A stretch of 64,000 bases of DNA, taken from NCBI GenBank assembly GCA_946811185.2, contig OX328097.1, forward strand, positions 12,036,252-12,100,251, read 5' to 3'. The translations under genes and the position numbers were made by a program. Below are positions 11,369 to 21,609 of this stretch, piece after piece. Numbering within the stretch: the first letter of the stretch is position 1; every line of letters starts with the position of its first letter. The notes beneath the pieces are model-generated. The model worked only from the letters and a program-made list of their open reading frames with translations. It was not told where the DNA came from and ran no database searches. This stretch comes from Hippopus hippopus. Taxonomy: Eukaryota; Mollusca; Bivalvia; Cardiida; Cardiidae.

Positions 11369-11700
11369 TTATTATATTCCTATCAGTGAATTACTGGGAT
11401 TTCACCGTGAATAACACCACTAGTGATGATAAATATGGTATCACTAGTGACGATATAGTTTTAGAATATTTGCCGGAACTACTTTTATCATATATTGCTC
11501 ATATTGTACTATTCTTGATAATTATTAGAATAAAAAAGGGTGAATTAGGAATATGATAAATAGGATAATCAACTGGTTGTGTGTGACATTAAAAATCAGT
11601 CACTGGAATGGGGAATGATCCGATTAAAAAACTCGTCCTTCGGACTCGTTTTTTCAAGCGCATCAAACCCCATTCACACACAACCAGTTGATTATCCTCT
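11369..11700 (+). mobile_element. Family H element: short open segment plus foldback
   Basis: An open segment (11369-11556) ending ...IKKGELGI is followed by a foldback (11562-11700) with arms GGATAATCAACTGGTTGTG. A second copy lies at 51901-52250 in the opposite orientation. About eight of ten base differences between the copies change the amino acid, so the frame is probably not under selection. Superfamily unknown. Confidence 0.65.
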
Positions 11701-11724
11701 ATGTGTTCTAGTTTGTGCTTTAAG

Positions 11725-12450
11725 TCTTTAACAAACGACAAAATTTTAGTTTGGTCCAGATTTAAAACATTTGAAGACAAAATTTTAAATTTCGCTGAAA
11801 TATAGGTATTTATCTGTGAAAGAAAACCCTGACGGAAAAGGAGAAAATGCTGGTTATTATTTCATGCTTACCGGTAGGTTATCGAGAAATATCGGTGAGA
11901 TATTTTTCGATATTTCATGGTTACGACCAGTGAAAATACCGATTTTTATATTCTGACTCTTCAATTGAAGGCGAAAACAGTTGTTTCCGCGCACTAGTTA
12001 CCTAGGTAAAATGCGCGTGCCTCACAACCAGATGGAAATATGACGTAATTTACCTTACATTTCTCGCGCTTGACGTAATATTGTAATGCGTTGCTATGCG
12101 GAGGGGGTACGCCACGGGGAATAACCGAAAAGAACTGTACAGGATTTTGATTAAGTTCCCCTCAGAAAGGGTTAAAAGTATGAAATAAATAGAATTTTTG
12201 TTTTTTACGGTGAAAGATCGAAATTTATTTCATCTCGTGAACATCATCGGTAATATTTTCACGAGTGGCGCAGCCACTCGTGAAAATATTACCGATGATG
12301 TTCACGAGATGAAATAAATTGCGCCACTCGTGAAAATATTACCGATGATGTTCACGAGATGAAATAAATTTCGATCTTTCACCGTAAAAAACAAATACCC
12401 TCTATTTCCTCAGGGTCGTTAAAACTCGTCATTGTGTGGTAAAGGGTTAA
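11725..12450 (-). repeat. Family A element split by inserted sequence
   Basis: The left part (11725-11857) stops inside the palindrome at AAAATGCTGGTTA. The right end (about 12407-12450, CAGGGTCGTTAAAAC to GTAAAGGGTTAA) resumes after roughly 550 bp. The insert includes a GC-richer segment (11950-12120) and the palindrome at 12182. Confidence 0.65.
12182..12412. repeat. Long palindrome with one arm tandemly duplicated
   Basis: Two arms meet at GAGTGGCGCAGCCACTC. The right arm (GCCACTCGTG to GATGAAATAAATT) is then repeated at once as a direct copy before the outer TTTCACCGTAAAAAAC end. Pairing is essentially perfect, so the structure is young or maintained by conversion. Confidence 0.85.
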
Positions 12451-12570
12451 GCAGACTAGTCAAGGTGATCTCCTTAGATTTGCACTTTTTTATCCCATGG
12501 AAAGTTTAAATTTGAAGCCAGTGAGTCAAAATGAAATATATCCAAAGGAATACATGTATGTTGATAACAT

Positions 12571-12791
12571 TTTATCACACAACGTCCCTTGTAATCAGTG
12601 TAATATACCCATCACGAATTTTCTTATCTTATACACGTTTGATATCACAATTGTGTGACTCTATTTTGACGTCATTTTGTACATATTTCATAGAAGTGAA
12701 TGGGATTTTATGGATATTACCGCGGGTGTATCTATATAGATGGTTTTGCATCTTCTTATCTATAATTTGTGAAAAATCGTTATGTGATAAA
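12571..12791. mobile_element. Short inverted-repeat element (about 220 bp)
   Basis: TTTATCACACAACG at the left matches CGTTATGTGATAAA at the right in 13 of 14 positions when inverted. The interior is AT-rich without a credible frame. A single example here, so the boundary call rests on the inverted repeats alone. Confidence 0.45.
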
Positions 12792-12797
12792 AAGAAT

Positions 12798-12935
12798 CTG
12801 ACATGAGTTGGTGTTTGAGACAAATTTTTATTAAACTCAAGAAAAAATGTTATTGAGCTTGCCAAAGGCTCGCTTAATGAAATTTTCATTAAACTCGTGC
12901 AATGAAATTTTATCTCAAACTCCAACTCATGTCAG
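12798..12935. mobile_element. Foldback element (138 bp)
   Basis: CTGACATGAGTTGG and CCAACTCATGTCAG are perfect inverted ends; an inner pair around GAGCTTGCC..GGCTCGC sits at the centre. It directly abuts the preceding element. Confidence 0.7.
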
Positions 12936-13631
12936 ATGATACAGATCTATATCAGTTGTAGTTTTCCTCTGACAGAAGATCATTTTTGTTACTTTTAAAA
13001 TACACGTAACAATTTCGCATCCGGGTTATCTAAGAGGTCATTTCCACAAGGTCGTTATTAACTCAGAATTGTGTGGTGAAAAGGTAAATGATATTTAATG
13101 CCTATCGTTGGGTCAGTAAATTAAAAAAGCCCGAAATAAAGGGTATGCTAATCCCAAAAGAACCATTTCTATATTTACTTTAACACTATTCGACGGCCTC
13201 CTTCTCAAATATAAATATGCCGTGGTAAAAAATTATATAATCCGGCCGGTGAAGTATAATTCTATTGAAATCTCCTAAAGCCGAACAAATAGAAACCGTG
13301 CCCTTTTATAAATCATAACAATAAATCAGACCCTTTCACCAAAGCTTCGCTTGTTTTATGGGAACAAAAGGATAGAAAGCACATAAAGACTTGAAACAGT
13401 TCTAAATCGCAAATATTTTCTTTTAAAACAATTGAGGAATTCACCCTCTGTTGTTAGATAAAGACCACCTGTCTACCGGTAATGGGAGACGAAGACCACC
13501 AATGTTGATACTACTTCCGGTCTTAAAAAAATTTACCAAGACGTTAACTTCCGGTAAAATCTATCTAAATCTTACTTTCTACTTTAGTTACTACTACTGC
13601 AGTTGCCATGGCTACTGATATTGTTTAACCC
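12936..13631. other. Stretch without recognisable gene
   Basis: Only a family A end fragment (about 13047-13083, GTCGTTATTAACTC..GGTGAAAAGG) is identifiable. Confidence 0.45.
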
Positions 13632-14045
13632 TTAACCTGCTAAAAAAAAATTAACTCTTTCACTACTGAATATATGAATTGCATTTTCTCAATAGCTACA
13701 AATGCAGGTCTGCAACAAGATTAAGATAAAGTTCGTTCATAATCTAGAATAAAGCAGTGGACAGTGTAGATCAGAGATCAAACTGCACGTTCTGTACAGT
13801 CTGATCTTGATCTACACTGTCCATAAAAGCTTCTGGTGTCGTCTATGGTATGGAAAGAGTTAAATGAAACTTTTAAGCCGATAGTGAAACCAAAGATTTG
13901 CTATTTTAAAGGTATTTTTTGGCGAAAAATATTTCGTATAAGACAGTGTAGATCCAAGATCAGACTGCACATTCTATGCAGTCTGATCTTGATCTATACT
14001 GTCCGCAAAAGGCCAGCGAGTTGCGCTCAGCAGCCTAAAGGTTAA
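13632..14045 (-). repeat. Family B element interrupted by a B2 element
   Basis: The B end TTAACCTGCTAAA (13632-13650) is separated from its continuation ATGAAACTTTTAAGCCGATAG (13864 onward) by a complete B2 copy. Removing the insert and one TTAA rebuilds the order seen at 43884. The core hairpin follows and it ends in TTAA (14042-14045). Confidence 0.85.
13651..13863 (+). repeat. Family B2 element nested in family B at TTAA
   Basis: Flanked by TTAA at 13651-13654 and 13860-13863. The host B copy at 43884 shows one TTAA (in ACTTTAAATG) at the matching place, so the TTAA was duplicated on insertion. That is the piggyBac signature. Confidence 0.85.
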
Positions 14046-14480
14046 AAGAAAACCAGGCAAAACAGTTTCGTCTGCTCTTTGCATGCCATTCCTGTTAGTA
14101 ACACGCAAAAAGTATATTTTAAATGAGACGATTATAAAAGAAATTCAATGATGAAATTGGACGACACAACAAAAGTTCTATACATTATGTATCTATAAGC
14201 CTAAATGTGAAATTCGTCAATCCTAGTTTGGTCCAATGCTGAAAATATGTGAAAAAGAACTGTCTTGAAAAAGTCTAACACCAGTTTCAAACTGAGCTGC
14301 GATAAGTATTGTAATACTTTGGCGGGCATCTGGTGGTACGTTACTTGACAGAGTCTGACACTCTTTTTTAAAACGTAAAGTTTGAATAGAATAAAATCAG
14401 AATTTCAACTGAGTATTTATAACACATGTAGTTGTGAGGATAAAGTAATTTCCGGACCGCACCGATTTTAATACAAGAGG

Positions 14481-14764
14481 CATGCTCAGTGAAAAGACAG
14501 TTTGATGTATCTGCAAAAAGTATCGACTTATGTCAGCCTGCGCAGTCCGCGCAGACTGACATGGCTCGACATTTTTTTGCTATTACTATTACTCTTTGCT
14601 ATTACTATTGATCAATTTTCTACATGTCCAAGGACCATTTTACGTCATGATTCAATCGGTTGTTAAGCAAAATTGATTTTATGGATCAAGAGTTTCTTAA
14701 TAACTTGCTTGGTATAATGCATCGCTTATCTGCATTAAACATCCTTTTTCTAAAACATGGCTCA
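14481..14764 (+). repeat. Family C element
   Basis: CATGCTCAGTGAAAAGAC at the left (outermost bases lost) and AAAACATGGCTCAG at the right. The hairpin GTCAGCCTGCGCAGTCC is present, followed by a short duplicated TTTGCTATTAC motif. Confidence 0.8.
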
Positions 14765-14803
14765 GTCATTTGTTACGTGACTTTCAACTTTTCCAATAAT
14801 ATA

Positions 14804-15066
14804 TGAGTCATGCTCTGGCAAAAGGGAGCTTAATGCATCTTCGTGACCCATGATACGAAGCAAGTCATCAAGTACTTATGGATCCATAATATCCACTTTT
14901 TGTAACAAACGACTCAATTCTGAGGTAGATTGGTTCTTGGACATACAGTAAATTAACCAATAGCGAAAAGTTTCGGCCCAGGTCAGCCTGCGCGGACTGC
15001 GCAGGCTGACCTGGGTCGATACTTTTCGCAGATACATTAAGCCCCCTTTTAACAGAGCATGGCTCA
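14804..15066 (-). repeat. Family C element, full length, inverted
   Basis: TGAGTCATGCTCTGGC and CAGAGCATGGCTCA ends. The hairpin is near the right end, so it is opposite in orientation to the C copy 40 bp upstream; together they form an inverted pair. Confidence 0.88.
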
Positions 15067-15279
15067 TATTTAAGGTAATTTCAAGTAAAATCCAATGTAC
15101 GAGTATAAAAGACGATATATCCTGCTTTATCTTAGCTGTGAAAGTACCTTTTACAACTGATGTTTCTGTTCACAAATGTTGTAGACCAAGAAAAGACTGC
15201 ACAGAACGTTAACAGTTGGAGTTTTGTTCATAGCGGCTATTTCTGTCTCATCTCTGTTTTAGCCTTGCAATTGTTTATT

Positions 15280-15428
15280 TTGTTGTCGTGATGTGTTTGT
15301 TAATGCCATTTTCAACAACAACATAGCGACGGCCAGGGTACCTATCCATGACTTCCATGTTTTTCTTCTAAGAGAACCAGAACTATGCAAACACGCTTAC
15401 CAAGCCACTAGCAATTTTCCCACATAGA
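15280..15428 (-). mobile_element. SINE family E, truncated
   Basis: Retains the tail complement (GTTAATGCCATTTTCAACA) and the part up to CCAAGCCACTAGC; the tRNA-like head is gone. 5' truncation is common for SINEs. Confidence 0.6.
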
Positions 15429-15591
15429 AATGAAATAGGGCTGTTTATAATAAGAATATTTAATAAACCCGATAAGAATATTAACATCTTATCGGCAAAG
15501 TTGTTAATCTTCAAGATGTAAAAAGTCAGCGAAAGTGATCACTGAAGAAAAGACCCCATCACTTTATTGTCATGGTAATTTTCCAAAGGAC

Positions 15592-15742
15592 GCTTAACGT
15601 TTTACCAGACGACAAAAATTCTATTCTTGTCGAAATCCAAAGCCTTTGCTGACGACAGACTGAATGTGCCTAAAATAAAAACAGGTAGAATGTTGACCAG
15701 CTTTTACTCCTTTTCCTACACTATTTTCAGAAGCCATCTTCA
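15592..15742 (-). repeat. Family A element, partial
   Basis: TTAACGTTTTACCAGACGAC, the GACGACAGAC block and a damaged palindrome (GTTGACCAGCTTTTACTCC) are visible; the far end is lost. Confidence 0.65.
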
Positions 15743-15852
15743 ACGACAGGGAGTTGAAATCTGGTACTGTATGGTACAGGAGAAGTGTTTCGTCTTAACT
15801 CTTTCGTTACTACTTGTACATTTCAGACTTGTTTCGAGGTTGAAAGGTACAT

Positions 15853-15996
15853 TTAATTCTTTACCAAACGACAATATTTTACACTTGTCCAAATTGTAAG
15901 CATTTGCAGACGACAAATCTAATGTTGCACAACGGATGGGCCTTTTATCAGAAAGAGTAGAAAACATTGTGGAGACGGGAGAAAATGTGGTTACAA
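15853..15996 (-). repeat. Family A element, partial
   Basis: TTAATTCTTTACCAAACGAC through GCAGACGACAAATC to AGAAAATGTGGTTAC, then stops at the palindrome centre. Confidence 0.7.
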
Positions 15997-16154
15997 GTCG
16001 CAATTGCCAGTGAAAGAAGATCAGTTTGTATTAAAACTAATGTAAGATTTATCAACGATAAAACGCAAGTCATTTGCATATATGGGATAGATTGAAGTAT
16101 TGAAAAGTGCAAAGGTAAATGAAGAACTCGGTGAATGGTAGATATATTTTATAA

Positions 16155-16189
16155 ATGAGCCGTGCTCTGGCAAAAGGGGGCTTAATGGA
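16155..16189 (-). repeat. Family C terminal fragment
   Basis: TGAGCCGTGCTCTGGC and GGGGGCTTAATGG, one end only with no partner nearby. Confidence 0.6.
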
Positions 16190-16224
16190 AAGTGATCGTG
16201 AGAAATTCGATGCTGACAAGCCAT

Positions 16225-16456
16225 TCAACTCTTAACCAAACGGCAAAATTTTAGACTGGTCCATATTGAAAGCATTTGCAGACGACAAATTAGATGTGCC
16301 TTAAATGTTGGGATTTGTCATTGAAAAAAAAAGGTAAAACAATGTAGGAAAAGGAGAAAATGCTGGTAACCAGCATTTTCTCCTTTTCCCACAATGTTTT
16401 CAAAAGTCTTCTTTTCCAGGGTCTTTAAAACATGGAGATGTTCGGTTAAGTGTTAA
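16225..16456 (-). repeat. Family A element, full length
   Basis: The central palindrome is perfect for about 30 bp on each side of GGTAACC. Ends TCAACTCTTAACC and GGTTAAGTGTTAA. Confidence 0.88.
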
Positions 16457-16685
16457 AACGCATCTATTAAAGATGAAAGTGATGATGGGAAACGTAGATA
16501 ATGAAACAAAAGATCTTGAAAGATTAGATGGACAGTTTTGATGGAAAATTCGTAAAACTGTTTTTTTTGGGGGGGGACTATCTTGCCTCGGTGCATTTTG
16601 TTTTTTTAACGGACGAATTATATTCTTGAATATATAAAACGGACTACTTTTTTTCAGATTCCAAAATGGTCCGCGATATTTTACT

Positions 16686-16902
16686 GTAACCCTTTTAGCG
16701 CCAATAGACGAAAATACAGGCTTTTCCGGGCGGCACAGATACAAGATCAGACTGCACTGAACATGCAGTCCGATCTTGGATCTATGCCGTCCTTTTGTTT
16801 AGTCAAGCCAATAAGATAAAAAATCTTATTGAGTTTCAGTGGATTGTATTTTTAGCCATCGAATGAGGTCGAGTTTCTATTTTGGCCGCCTGAAAAATTT
16901 AA
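16686..16902 (-). repeat. Family B2 element
   Basis: TAACCCTTTTAGCGCC at the left, core GATCAGACTGCACTGAAC, then GAATGAGGTCGAG, ending TTAA (16899-16902), which is also the first TTAA of the next element. Confidence 0.85.
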
Positions 16903-17127
16903 CCCTTTGCCACACAATGCTGACTTTTAATGACCCTGAGTAAGAAACCTTTTGAAAACATTGTGGGGAAAAGGATAAAATGCTGATAACCAGCATTTTC
17001 TCCTTTTCCCCAGAATGTTTTCTACCTTATCACAGAATAATCGCATCATTTGAGACATATTTAAATTTTCGTCTGCAAATGCTTTCAATTTGGACAAGTC
17101 TACATTTTTGTCGTGTGGTAAAGAGTT
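16899..17127 (+). repeat. Family A element, full length, sharing a TTAA with B2
   Basis: TTAACCCTTTGCCACACAAT to GTGTGGTAAAGAGTTA. The palindrome centre is GCTGATAACCAGC, with one mismatch per arm. Confidence 0.88.
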
Positions 17128-18133
17128 ATAGGGCTTTCTTTTTTCGTTAGAGTAGTCCAATAAATGGTGGACATTACTAAATTATTGCGTATGGAAACAA
17201 GTTTACACCTGACAAATTCTGAAAAAAAAAAAAAGTAAAATATAAATGATCGATATAATGTCATGCTTACAACATGAGTGCGGTTTAAAGTATTATGTTA
17301 GAAGAAAGACTGCTCGTCCTGAGCAAAATCTGCTTTTTCCACAACACAAGACAAGAAAGTCGTCCGCAAGAAAGTAACATGGTATAAAGACTACAAGATG
17401 ACGAGTTGGATGGTTTTTTTAAGACTCGAATTATTCAATGACGGGCCGAAATATTTTAGCTCTTGAATTATATGCCATATAGGCTATCGACACACCTACT
17501 TGGAGCCATTATCACCTCAATTAAGAGTTTAACTGTAATTCTAAATACCAGAACTAGTCATCCGATTTCCAGAGGCGTTCTGTTCCAGCACTAATATTCA
17601 TTCATTTATTCATTCACTTTATTTACTCCAACTTGAGATTAATAAATAAATGAAATATGGAATTATTAACAATGAAACAGTGAGAACAAACACTTTGACA
17701 TAGACAAAGGGAAAGTACGACGAAGTGACTAAATGTATTCAAATAATGTTATGTACAAGGTAAACTAAATAAGATATTAAGTCACATTTCCAAGTAAGAA
17801 ATCTAAAACCTTAAAAAAATGTCTTTTTTATAATGCTACTTCAAAAACGAGTGGAACAAGAGAAAAAAAAACTGTTGCTATTGACGACTGTTATGTTACT
17901 GATGACGGTGATGTTTGAAAAATAAAGAGGATGAACTTATGGCAAAATAATAATAAAATCCAAAAATCAACGGACAGACATGCGTTTCCTCTGTGTAATT
18001 TTCTGTTGAGATATATTATCCTTATCTATAAGAAGGACTGTAAAAAGAATGTTTTAGATATTTTTTCTAATAATATGACCAGTCCTTGAATAAAGAATTA
18101 CAATAGTATTTACAGTACCTGGTGCATACGAGC
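17128..18133. other. Stretch without recognisable gene
   Basis: AT-rich, with a short poly-A run (17222) and no recognised element or frame. Confidence 0.5.
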
Positions 18134-18321
18134 CCTGGTTTCGTATTTACCAACCATTCTTGAGAATTCTTTGTCTTATTATCCATAATTTTCTAGATTT
18201 GAAAGTAACACAGCTTCTGATTGGCTAAACCAAATGGTTTAGCCAATCAGAAGTAGTTTTACTTTCTAAATCTAAAATAAGACTATGATTGAAAGTAAGA
18301 GCGGAAGGTGAATACGGAACC
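18134..18321. mobile_element. Family G foldback element
   Basis: GGTTTCGTATTTACCAACC and GGTGAATACGGAACC ends. The centre GGCTAAACCAAATGG pairs with TTTAGCC, and the inner arms CAGAAGTAGTTTTACTTTC are slightly asymmetric. Confidence 0.8.
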
Positions 18322-18896
18322 CTGGTGTCTGTTATGATTAGGGTCAAGGTCTTTCAAATTAATTACGTAAACATATATCAAAGAATTTTGAGACGATGGT
18401 ATCAGTACGCCCAGTAACTAAGTGTTAAAACGTTTAAAACGTCATAAAAACTTTGTAAATCAACGTTTATATTACATCTGATTATTCAGATATTCGAATA
18501 TAAGACAGAAATGTGAATAAGCCAAGCTGTGTAATCTGAGCTCAGACAACGGCATGACCTCCTTAGTAGAGAGAGATTCGCCGGATTTTATCTTTACAGT
18601 GTCATCCCACCCACACCATTAATATACTACTCAAACTTTGCTTAGTACCAAGATTTCCGAGCACCATAGCAGAGTCTGTATTTAATATTTTTGTGATATC
18701 AATATTGGAAATCATTTAGTAGTCTATCGAGGTCTCCAGTACACACATTGCCTTGTGCGACAGGCAAATTCCTCGTGCAAGTCTTGCAAATGCAGATAAC
18801 CTCAATTTTCATGTGTTTTAAGACACTGCATACATGTACCAAACTTGTTTATTTTTTCTTGTTTCTTTTGAAAGGCTGGACGTTTTTGACGATAGT

Positions 18897-19518
18897 ATGG
18901 CAAATGCGAATGTCAGAAGACATTTATCAGATGCAGACATGTGGCGGTCAGTTGAAATGTTGGAACAAGGGGCTCTTCAGCGTGAGGTTGGTGAGGCACT
19001 TGGTGTGCACCATACTGTACATTCGGCATACCTCGGGTGATGGGAGCCATCAAATCCCTCGGCTGTATCTGGTGGATTGATATGCACCAGATCGGTCCAT
19101 ACCCGGAAATACGCCGGTTTACCGTTCTGAAAATTGTAAGGCTCCTCTTACAAAAGAAAACTTGAGTTTCAATTTTCTATCGAAGTCTTTCTAACTATAT
19201 TTCAGTTTAGTTGACAAACAGTTCTTACATTCATTACTTAACGTGGTTTATCAATTCCCATTGAAGTTTTCACCGAGAGATAAACAGATGTTTATGTCAT
19301 TGCTAAACGACTGACTGTGGCGCGCCATGTATAAGATCACGTGATTCGCAGTTCAAATGGAAACGACCGTTATACGGACGAGGTTAGATGTAGGTACGAA
19401 ATCGGCCGAGTTGTGACGAGTGCATACTGTAATCACGAGAGCCTTGGCGAGGTACCAGCAGTATGGTACACCTATCAGGCGACATGATGGTGGCAGGAGA
19501 AGGGCTGAGATTTCTTGA
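18897..19518 (+). pseudogene. Tc1-like (IS630/Tc1/mariner superfamily) transposase N-terminus, split and truncated
   Basis: An ATG at 18897 opens a frame MANANVRRHLSDADMWRSVE.., with LSDADMWR and a QREVGEALGVHHTV helix-turn-helix, which resembles the DNA-binding start of animal Tc1-like transposases. The frame is interrupted after HHTV (19019) and resumes at 19423 as HTVITRALARYQQYGTPIRR followed by HDGGRRR. The join restores one continuous helix-turn-helix plus the GRRR motif. The frame stops at 19516. The DDE catalytic domain is entirely absent, so it is a fossil. Alternative: a host gene domesticated from such an element, unlikely given the break. Confidence 0.75.
19020..19422. mobile_element. 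Insertion in the Tc1-like remnant with 9-bp target duplication
   Basis: CATACTGTA occurs at both borders (19011-19019 and 19423-19431). The ends CATTCGGCATACCTCGG and the inverse of CCGAGTTGTGACGAGTG match at about 16 of 22 positions, so they look like diverged inverted repeats. The interior has no frame. A 9-bp duplication fits Mutator-like elements, but this is inference. Confidence 0.6.
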
Positions 19519-19625
19519 GATTTTTTTTACAAGACGATTCCTACGTTTAACGACTCTGGGGATGATTTTTCTTGAGATTTTTTTTTACAAGACGATTCCT
19601 ACGTTTAACGACTCTGGGGATGATT
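19511..19625 (+). repeat. Tandem duplication, 57-bp unit, two copies
   Basis: TTTCTTGAGATTTTTTTTAC through ACGACTCTGGGGATGAT appears twice in a row. The second unit runs straight into a family A element, whose left end (TTTAACGAC..CTGGGG) is part of the duplicated unit. Confidence 0.85.
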
Positions 19626-19828
19626 GCTTTTGAAAACATTGTGGGGGGGGGGGGGGGGGGGGCGGGGGGAGGAAAGGAGAAAATGCTGGTAGGCAGTGAT
19701 TTCTCCCTTTCCTATAATGTTTTATATCCTGTTTAAAAAATGTCATATTTGAATGACATGTAATTTATCGCCTTCAAATGCTTTGAATTTGGACAAGGCT
19801 GATATTTTGTCGTCTGGTAAAGAGTTAA
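19590..19828 (+). repeat. Family A element with poly-G expansion
   Basis: The GTGGGAAAAGG arm of the palindrome has been replaced by a run of about 20 G (19643-19662), so the arm cannot pair. The right half is normal and ends in TTAA (19825-19828). Confidence 0.75.
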
Positions 19829-20048
19829 CCCTTTACCAAACAATCCCGATTTTTAACCACCCTTAGAAAAGAAGCCTTTTGAAAACATTGTGGAAAAAGG
19901 AGAAAATGCTGGTTACCAGCATTTTCTCCCTTTCCCTCAATGTTTTTTACCCTATCAAGGATGTATTTCGTAGTTTGAGGCACATTCCCTTGTCGTCTGC
20001 AGTTGCTTTCAATTTGGACAAGTCTAAAATTTTGTCATTTGGTAAGTT
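19825..20048 (+). repeat. Family A element, full length, tandem
   Basis: Shares TTAA 19825-19828 with the preceding copy. The palindrome around GCTGGTTACCAGC is intact. The right end TTTGGTAAGTTGAA has lost the final TTAA. Confidence 0.85.
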
Positions 20049-20699
20049 GAAAGAACCAAATCTCATCACAGATAAATCATATACACGTGACCTGAAACTC
20101 GTTCTTACGGGCAAATCCCAATTCAAGATAATTGGCTTTAATGGCATCCAAGTCTTGAGTTTTGATCCAGTAATTGGGCCAGGCATTGGATCAATTCATC
20201 ACTCTATGTGGATGAAAATTTAATTGAAATTTGTTAAGCTTTATTTGAGAATAGAGTGTTTCAAGTTGTGAAATTAAAATATAAAGAAGTCTTTCTGATT
20301 CATATCACCATCTGCGTAGCACAAACGCTTTATCGGCAGTCTTTTGCGATACATCGCTTTGATTGCCGTGATAGGATCGCTGCTTCAAATAATTAACTAT
20401 AAAATCTACATAAGTTGATATGATACCGAATCCTGCAATATAATAAAACTAGTGAAATGTCATTAAAATTATTATTTATTATGAATACATGCTATGGTCT
20501 TGAAGGGTAGTATTTGAAAGAGGAAATAATCGGACGACCCTCGGTTCAGTGATGTTGCGAGATAACACGAGATGAAAACGTTTACCCGACACAGACTGTG
20601 ATCAAAGCGTTCCTTGAAAAGTAATGAGCGGAAGCTGACAGGACCTCATTATCAGGGAGCAACTTCTTAGTGATGTAATTTTATAAACTGGTCGCAAAT
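20049..20699. other. Stretch without recognisable gene
   Basis: No recognised family; no credible frame. Confidence 0.45.
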
Positions 20700-20909
20700 T
20701 AAATATTTACCAAAACAATCACATGTTTACGACTGATGAAATAAAGCGCTCAAAAATACAGTGAGAAAAGGAGAAATGATGGTAACCAAAATTTATCGTT
20801 TTTTTACCCCTTTGAGGACAAATCTCGCCATTTGAGTCCATTTCAACTTATAAACCGCGTAAGCATTTGTGGGAAATTCTAAATTTTTGTCACCTGGTAC
20901 AGAGTTAAA
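20700..20909 (+). repeat. Family A element, diverged
   Basis: TTTACCAAAACAATCAC at the left; GTGAGAAAAGGAGAAATG and GGTAACCAAAATTTATCG at the centre; CACCTGGTACAGAGTTAA at the right. Confidence 0.65.
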
Positions 20910-21223
20910 ATATTTATGAACGCTCAGTGCTATAGGAAATAAAAGTGGTATACATGTACTTAGCATTAGATAAACGTGATATATTGCGCATTTGCTGAGC
21001 GAGCGGAAATGAGCTTCAAACAACGTATCAAAAGGTTCAACAAAGTTCAATTCAGAAGTGGGTTTTAGTACACATTTAAATGTAAACCAGTGTGACTTAA
21101 AGAATGACAGAAAGCTCATAAGATATGTGCTTCTTCATAGAGCACCATTTCACATAGAAATCCGTTACAATGCCATGCACCGAAGAGATAAGTAACCATG
21201 TACATCACTACATCTCTTATCTT

Positions 21224-21435
21224 TTAAACTGCTAAATACATGAAACGAAAATTTACACCAACAGTAAAAACCCAAAAATTGGCGTTTCAAAGTTGATTTC
21301 ACTGGAAAGAAAATATCGAGTAGCGGACAGTGCAGATCAAAGATCAGACTGCACGTTTTGTGCAGTCTGATCTTGATCTACACTGTCCGCAAAAGCTCCC
21401 CCCCCCCAAGTCACGCTTACCAACCTAAAGGTTAA
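21224..21435 (-). repeat. Family B foldback element, full length
   Basis: TTAAACTGCTAAATAC to ACCAACCTAAAGGTTAA. The core GATCAGACTGCACG is intact, and a C10 run lies just outside the right arm. Confidence 0.85.
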
Positions 21436-21609
21436 TTGTTCTAGCCCTGTTTGGGGTTTTTCAAAATGCAAAGATATAGAAATGTCGATCTGAAATTATG
21501 TAAGAGTATTCTTTGAGTTAAGCAAACTATGTGTACGACAATTATTTATTGCGAATTAGGCCGTTATCCTCTTTATGTCCAAAGATATGTCCAAATAATC
21601 AAATATTGA

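Noticed and set aside
16400..16744. Open frame of 114 codons, minus strand
   Set aside because: It combines the end of a family A copy with the start of a B2 copy; no domain.
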